Source: Komagataeibacter nataicola (GTDB lineage Bacteria; Pseudomonadota; Alphaproteobacteria; Acetobacterales; Acetobacteraceae). Taken from it: a DNA stretch of 64,000 bases. The notes beneath the pieces were generated by a model, which saw only the letters and a list, made by a program, of their open reading frames with translations, did no database searches and was not told the DNA's origin. The first letter of the stretch is position 1. Each line of letters opens with the position of its first letter. A program made the translations under genes and the position numbers. Location of the stretch: NCBI RefSeq assembly GCF_003207795.1, contig NZ_NIRT01000015.1, positions 1 to 64,000 on the forward strand, in the 5' to 3' direction. Below are positions 60,980 to 64,000 of this stretch, one piece after another.

Positions 60980-62080
60980 TCAGAGACGAAGAGAATACCG
61001 GGCATACCGGTTTTCTCCTGTCCGAATAAGAGCACCACGCGCCACCAGATCAACCAGATCACGCGTCGCCGTGGCAGACGTCGCCCCTGTAATCGACCGA
61101 TAATTCTGGGCACTCAGGCCACCTTGAAAACCATCAGGCCCTTCTGCCAGCATTCGAAGCAGGGCCTTCTCCTGACGAATGTTCAGTTTTCCGCGTAAGC
61201 GATCCAGAAACCGCGTTTTCTCAATAAGAAACCGGATATTCCGAAGCGTGCGGGATTGCGCCTCCAACACGACCTGAGAGAACCAGACCATCCAGTTCTC
61301 TATCTGGTTCGTCTTGCTGGCCCGATGCAGTTCGAGATAGTACGCTTTCTTGTATGTATTGATGGTCGCGGCCAACGCCGTCAGCGTTGGGGCTGCGAGG
61401 GTTTGCGCCAATGCTTTTTCAGCAATAGCCCGTCCGATGCGACCATTTCCATCTTCAAAGGGATGAATGGTCTCAAACCACAGATGCGCAATCGCAGCCC
61501 GCTCAATCGCGGGCAAGGGGTCAATCCCGCCTGGGGCGGTCCTGTTAAACCAGCCGATAAACTGCGCCATCTCCGAAGGGACGCTTCGAGATGGCGGGGC
61601 TTCGAAGTGGATGTGCGGCGCATGGATGGGGCCGGAGATAATCTGCATTGCCTCGGCATGCGTCCGATACCCGCCAATGACATCCAGATCTCGCCGACCA
61701 TTCATGAGCATGGCATGCCACTCAAAGAGACTCTGGTCAGTCAAAGGGGCCGCATAATGCCGATAGAGGTCCGCCATCAATTCAGCAGCCCCAGCCTCAG
61801 TTGGCGTAGAACGTCGCCTGTCTGTGGCGAAGCCAAGGTGTCGCGCAATCGACGATTGCACACTGGCCCGATCAAGCACCTCGCCTTCAATAGCGGAGCT
61901 CTCGACCGTTTCTTGCGACATGAGTTGAACGACAAGATGCTGATTGGCGTCTTTGTCCAGATGCTGCATCGCACCGACGACCACGCCTGAACCTTTTAGG
62001 AACTCCGTTTCGGCGTCTCGCAGACAGCTTTTCTCGAAGTGGAAATGTGGCCAGTCCGGAAGCTGCCAATTCCAAAGCAT
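60980..62080 (-). CDS. class II Fic-family protein (AMPylase-like)
   Basis: A 366-aa Fic protein with an N-terminal DUF4172-like domain and a central Fic domain. HPFEDGNGRIGRA at 206-218 is the complete catalytic motif. An inhibitory motif of the (S/T)xxxE(G/N) type, SSAIEG at 61-66, precedes the Fic core, so this is a self-inhibited class II protein. The C-terminal winged helix (FQGGLSAQNYRSITGATSATATRDLVDLVARGAL) may bind DNA. Complete and probably active; the target is unknown. A 10-bp inverted repeat lies upstream (62100-62133). Confidence 0.9.
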   Translation of the reverse strand: MLWNWQLPDWPHFHFEKSCLRDAETEFLKGSGVVVGAMQHLDKDANQHLVVQLMSQETVESSAIEGEVLDRASVQSSIARHLGFATDRRRSTPTEAGAAELMADLYRHYAAPLTDQSLFEWHAMLMNGRRDLDVIGGYRTHAEAMQIISGPIHAPHIHFEAPPSRSVPSEMAQFIGWFNRTAPGGIDPLPAIERAAIAHLWFETIHPFEDGNGRIGRAIAEKALAQTLAAPTLTALAATINTYKKAYYLELHRASKTNQIENWMVWFSQVVLEAQSRTLRNIRFLIEKTRFLDRLRGKLNIRQEKALLRMLAEGPDGFQGGLSAQNYRSITGATSATATRDLVDLVARGALIRTGENRYARYSLRL

Positions 62081-62099
62081 GATTGATACCCCAAGGCTC

Positions 62100-62133
62100 T
62101 ATCAATCATTATATCGCATTTTTATGATTGATA
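62100..62133. promoter_or_regulatory. inverted repeat upstream of fic
   Basis: TATCAATCAT (62100-62109) and ATGATTGATA (62124-62133) are perfect inverted arms 14 nt apart, starting 20 nt upstream of the Fic start codon. A candidate autoregulatory operator for the C-terminal winged helix of the Fic protein. Confidence 0.5.
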
Positions 62134-62289
62134 GAAGTCTAATCTATCGATCCTTCGGCGTGACGGATTATGCTGCGTATGAACCCAGAGTGGCCCGCAG
62201 CATTCCATAATGTTCACTAAGACGGGCATCTGGCGGAACACGGTGTGATCGCTGCCAAGGGAATTACGAACGTGCAGGAATTGGGACGG

Positions 62290-62820
62290 ATCATCGAGAC
62301 GGCGGAAGGCGCGCCAGGTCAACCTGCGCTTCATGGCTCTGGCCAGCCATTATCTGTCGAGGCGACCTTCTGCAATCCGGCAGCGGGATGGGAGAAGGGG
62401 CAGATCGAGAAGACCGTGCGGGATGCACGGCGCCATATCTGGCAGGATCTGCCTGCCTTTGCGGATCTGGTGACGCTGAATGCCTGGCTGGAAGCCCGCT
62501 GCCTGGACTGCTGGGAACGGCTGCAGCATATCGAACTGGCCCGGACCATCGCCGATGTCCATGCAAGCCGAGCGTCCTCACCTCATAGTGCCGGGGCGTC
62601 CCTTTGACGGGTTTGTCGAACAGACCAGGCGCGTCTCACCAACCTGTCTGATCCAGTTCGAAGGCAACCGCTATAGCGTGCCGGCCTCCTTTGCCAATCG
62701 TCCGGTCAGCCTGCGGGTTTATCCCGACAGGCTGCGCATTATCGCCGAAGGGCAGGTTTTGTGCGTGCATGACCGGATCATCACGCGTTCGCATGTGATC
62801 GAGCGGATTTTCCGGCATCA
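62290..62820 (+). mobile_element. IS21-family istA relic with frameshifts
   Basis: Three frames together give part of IstA: VNLRFMALASHYL, then NPAAGWEKGQIEKTVRDARR and LNAWLEARCLDCWERLQHIE, then RVSPTCLIQFEGNRYSVPAS and RPVSLRVYPDRLRII. At least two frameshifts (near 62355 and 62560) disable it. No istB and no terminal repeats are visible. Confidence 0.75.
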
Positions 62821-62829
62821 GGCTGCTAA

Positions 62830-62960
62830 CCATGATAACGAATACATGATGATCGACAGCACGATTGTCCGTGCTCGCCAGCATAGTGCGGGCACCCGTA
62901 AAAAAGGGGCACAGATCAGGCCATCGAACGGTCCCGCGGCGGACTGCCCGGAAGATCCTG
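62830..62960 (+). mobile_element. IS5-family transposase relic
   Basis: DNEYMMIDSTIVRARQHSAG, then TRKKGA and, after a frame change, DQAIERSRGGL match the central DDE region of IS5-family (IS1031-like) transposases. The relic is fused directly to the IS21 remnant on its left and reaches the mdaB 3' end on its right. Confidence 0.65.
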
Positions 62961-62969
62961 CGATCCGCA

Positions 62970-63581
62970 TTACGATTCAGTGCCACCCTTCGGTAGAACG
63001 AAGCCCAGAACCTCGGCCAGATGGTCGCGATAACGCGCGATCGTCTCGCCAACGTGCGGCTCCTTGATGACGTTCGTTGCGAGATATGTTGAAAGCGGTG
63101 CCATGCCCAGGAACTCGTTGGCCTTGTGGAATGGGAAGTAAATTCCGTCGATGCCCTTACCTTCGAAGAACTGCGCCGGATCGACAAAGGCTTCTTCCGG
63201 GGCGTTCCATGTCAGGGAGAGCATGTAATGCTTTCCTTCCAGCAGGCCACCTGATCCATATTTGCGTTCAGGATGGGAGCGGCTGCGCCCGTCATTGGCA
63301 TAAAGCGAGCCATGACCGGCTGTGAAGACTTCATCCACATATTTCTTGACGGTCCACGGTGCGCCCATCCACCAGCCCGGCATCTGATAGATGACCAAAT
63401 CCGCCCACAGGATGTTCTCGACTTCAGTTTGAATGTCGTAGCCGCTGTCAATCTTCGTCTGGCGAATGCTGAAACCCGTGTCCGAGAGGAGTTCGAGGGC
63501 GACGTCATGCAGCGTATCGTTCAGACGACCATGAGAGTGGGCGAACACCTTGCCACCATTCAAAAGCAGAATGTTTTTCAT
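62970..63581 (-). CDS. mdaB: NAD(P)H quinone reductase (MdaB-like)
   Basis: A 203-aa flavodoxin-fold NAD(P)H:quinone oxidoreductase. MKNILLLNGGKVFAHSHGRLNDTLHD at the start and QMPGWWMGAPWTVKKYVDEVFTAGHGSLYANDGRS in the middle are characteristic of MdaB; MLSLTWNAPEEAF follows. It reduces quinones by two electrons and avoids semiquinone radicals. The start at 63581 is chosen by homology. Divergent from the LysR gene at 63793, its probable regulator. IS relics abut its 3' end. Confidence 0.92.
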   Translation of the reverse strand: MKNILLLNGGKVFAHSHGRLNDTLHDVALELLSDTGFSIRQTKIDSGYDIQTEVENILWADLVIYQMPGWWMGAPWTVKKYVDEVFTAGHGSLYANDGRSRSHPERKYGSGGLLEGKHYMLSLTWNAPEEAFVDPAQFFEGKGIDGIYFPFHKANEFLGMAPLSTYLATNVIKEPHVGETIARYRDHLAEVLGFVLPKGGTES

Positions 63582-63750
63582 CAGATAATGTTCCAAAAGT
63601 TCGTAAAAACAGATAGATACGGACACAACATGGGCTGCTGTCCCAGATGGGACTTGCCGTGGTGAGAGGGTCCCTGCTTCGGCCGGCCGGTTTGTTGCAT
63701 TCCTGATTTAATCATGCAGTGCATAAGCCGGCTTGATAATAGGCTAATTC

Positions 63751-63771
63751 TCCATATGACTTTTGAATGGA
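63751..63771. promoter_or_regulatory. T-N11-A dyad between mdaB and lysR
   Basis: TCCAT-N11-ATGGA lies 22 nt before the lysR start in the divergent promoter. It satisfies the LysR-type T-N11-A rule and is the candidate binding site. Confidence 0.5.
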
Positions 63772-63792
63772 GTTCACATATAGGCGGATACG

Positions 63793-64000
63793 ATGGATAA
63801 TCGTGTGTGGGAGATGCAGGTCTTCGTTCGGGTCATTGAGACAGGCAGTTTTTCCGAGGCAGCCCGTCAACTCCTGATGAGTCCTTCGACGGTCAGTAAA
63901 CTGATTGGTCGGATGGAGGATCGGCTGGGCGTTCGTTTGGTGGAGCGTTCAACCCGTCGTCTGTCTCTCACGGATGAAGGCCGGCTGCTTCACGAGAGGG
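63793..64000 (+). CDS. LysR-family regulator, N-terminal part (runs off the window)
   Basis: The first 69 residues are a LysR helix-turn-helix: MDNRVWEMQVFVRVIETGSF, then SEAARQLLMSPSTVSKLIGRMEDRLGVRLVERSTRRLSLTDEG. The window ends inside the gene, so the effector domain is not seen. Divergent from mdaB, which it probably controls in response to quinone-type stress. Confidence 0.88.
   Translation, partial: MDNRVWEMQVFVRVIETGSFSEAARQLLMSPSTVSKLIGRMEDRLGVRLVERSTRRLSLTDEGRLLHER

Noticed and set aside
60807-61103. Plus-strand frame starting MPHEWKQKS between integrase and fic
   Set aside because: No domain recognised, and the second half is antisense to the fic 3' end; not supported as a gene.

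Overview
This 64 kb window reads as part of a large plasmid, or a plasmid-derived replicon, of an alphaproteobacterium. An acetic acid bacterium (Acetobacteraceae) is the most plausible host. Evidence for a plasmid: an iteron origin with a RepA-type initiator and a parA-parB pair; a block of plasmid-housekeeping genes (ssb, ArdC-like protease, ParB-like protein, methylase-helicase); and several intact or decayed insertion sequences. The host assignment is inference from protein style, GC-rich coding sequence and gene content. No rRNA, tRNA or CRISPR array was seen.

Region 1 (1-16.2 kb) holds maintenance and probable establishment genes, nearly all on the minus strand: a DUF3991/Toprim protein, SSB, three coupled unknown genes, an ArdC-like antirestriction protease, a small membrane protein, DUF3085 and DUF5983 proteins, a PAPS-reductase-like protein, a 641-aa ParB-like protein and a 1,699-aa N6-methylase/helicase fusion. 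Four intergenic copies of a GC-rich structured element (three of exactly 81 nt, one divergent 62-nt copy) lie just upstream of four transcription units. Their stems show compensatory base changes. This is the strongest candidate for an undescribed element here: a structured leader RNA, or a single-stranded-DNA promoter used during conjugative entry.

Region 2 (16.2-20.7 kb) is the replication/partition module parA-parB-rep with seven 17-bp iterons, an AT-rich stretch, a perfect inverted repeat upstream of parA and two copies of a near-palindrome that could be parS.

Region 3 (20.7-33.6 kb) is a patchwork of stress and detoxification modules: AraC/SDR; a TetR with a shared operator motif controlling an MFS pump and an SDR-SRPBCC-BdcA-aldo/keto reductase operon; a GST; a NimT/NimR-like pair; a GFA-family protein; an epoxide-hydrolase-like enzyme; and relics.

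Region 4 (33.7-44.2 kb) is a MocR-type regulator followed by a complete Nit1C operon (nitrilase cluster linked in other bacteria to cyanide assimilation), extended by a glycosyltransferase and a PrpE-like acyl-CoA synthetase. The genes are tightly coupled. The operon has a leader that can fold into a three-way junction occluding the first ribosome-binding site. A GAWTGTATGG motif is shared by the mocR and nit promoters.

Region 5 (44.2-64 kb) is a second mosaic of redox enzymes paired with regulators (aldo/keto reductase/TetR, SDR/AraC, isochorismatase-like/MFS/SnoaL with TetR, O-methyltransferase/AraC, OYE/ArsR, MdaB/LysR). Between these pairs lie an intact IS481-family element inside a tetR relic, IS110, IS21 and IS5 remnants, a truncated panE, a tyrosine recombinase with a nearby 10-10-10 inverted-arm site, and a class II Fic protein. 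The accessory part looks like an accreted electrophile, aldehyde and quinone defence island plus a cyanide/nitrogen module, carried on a plasmid backbone.
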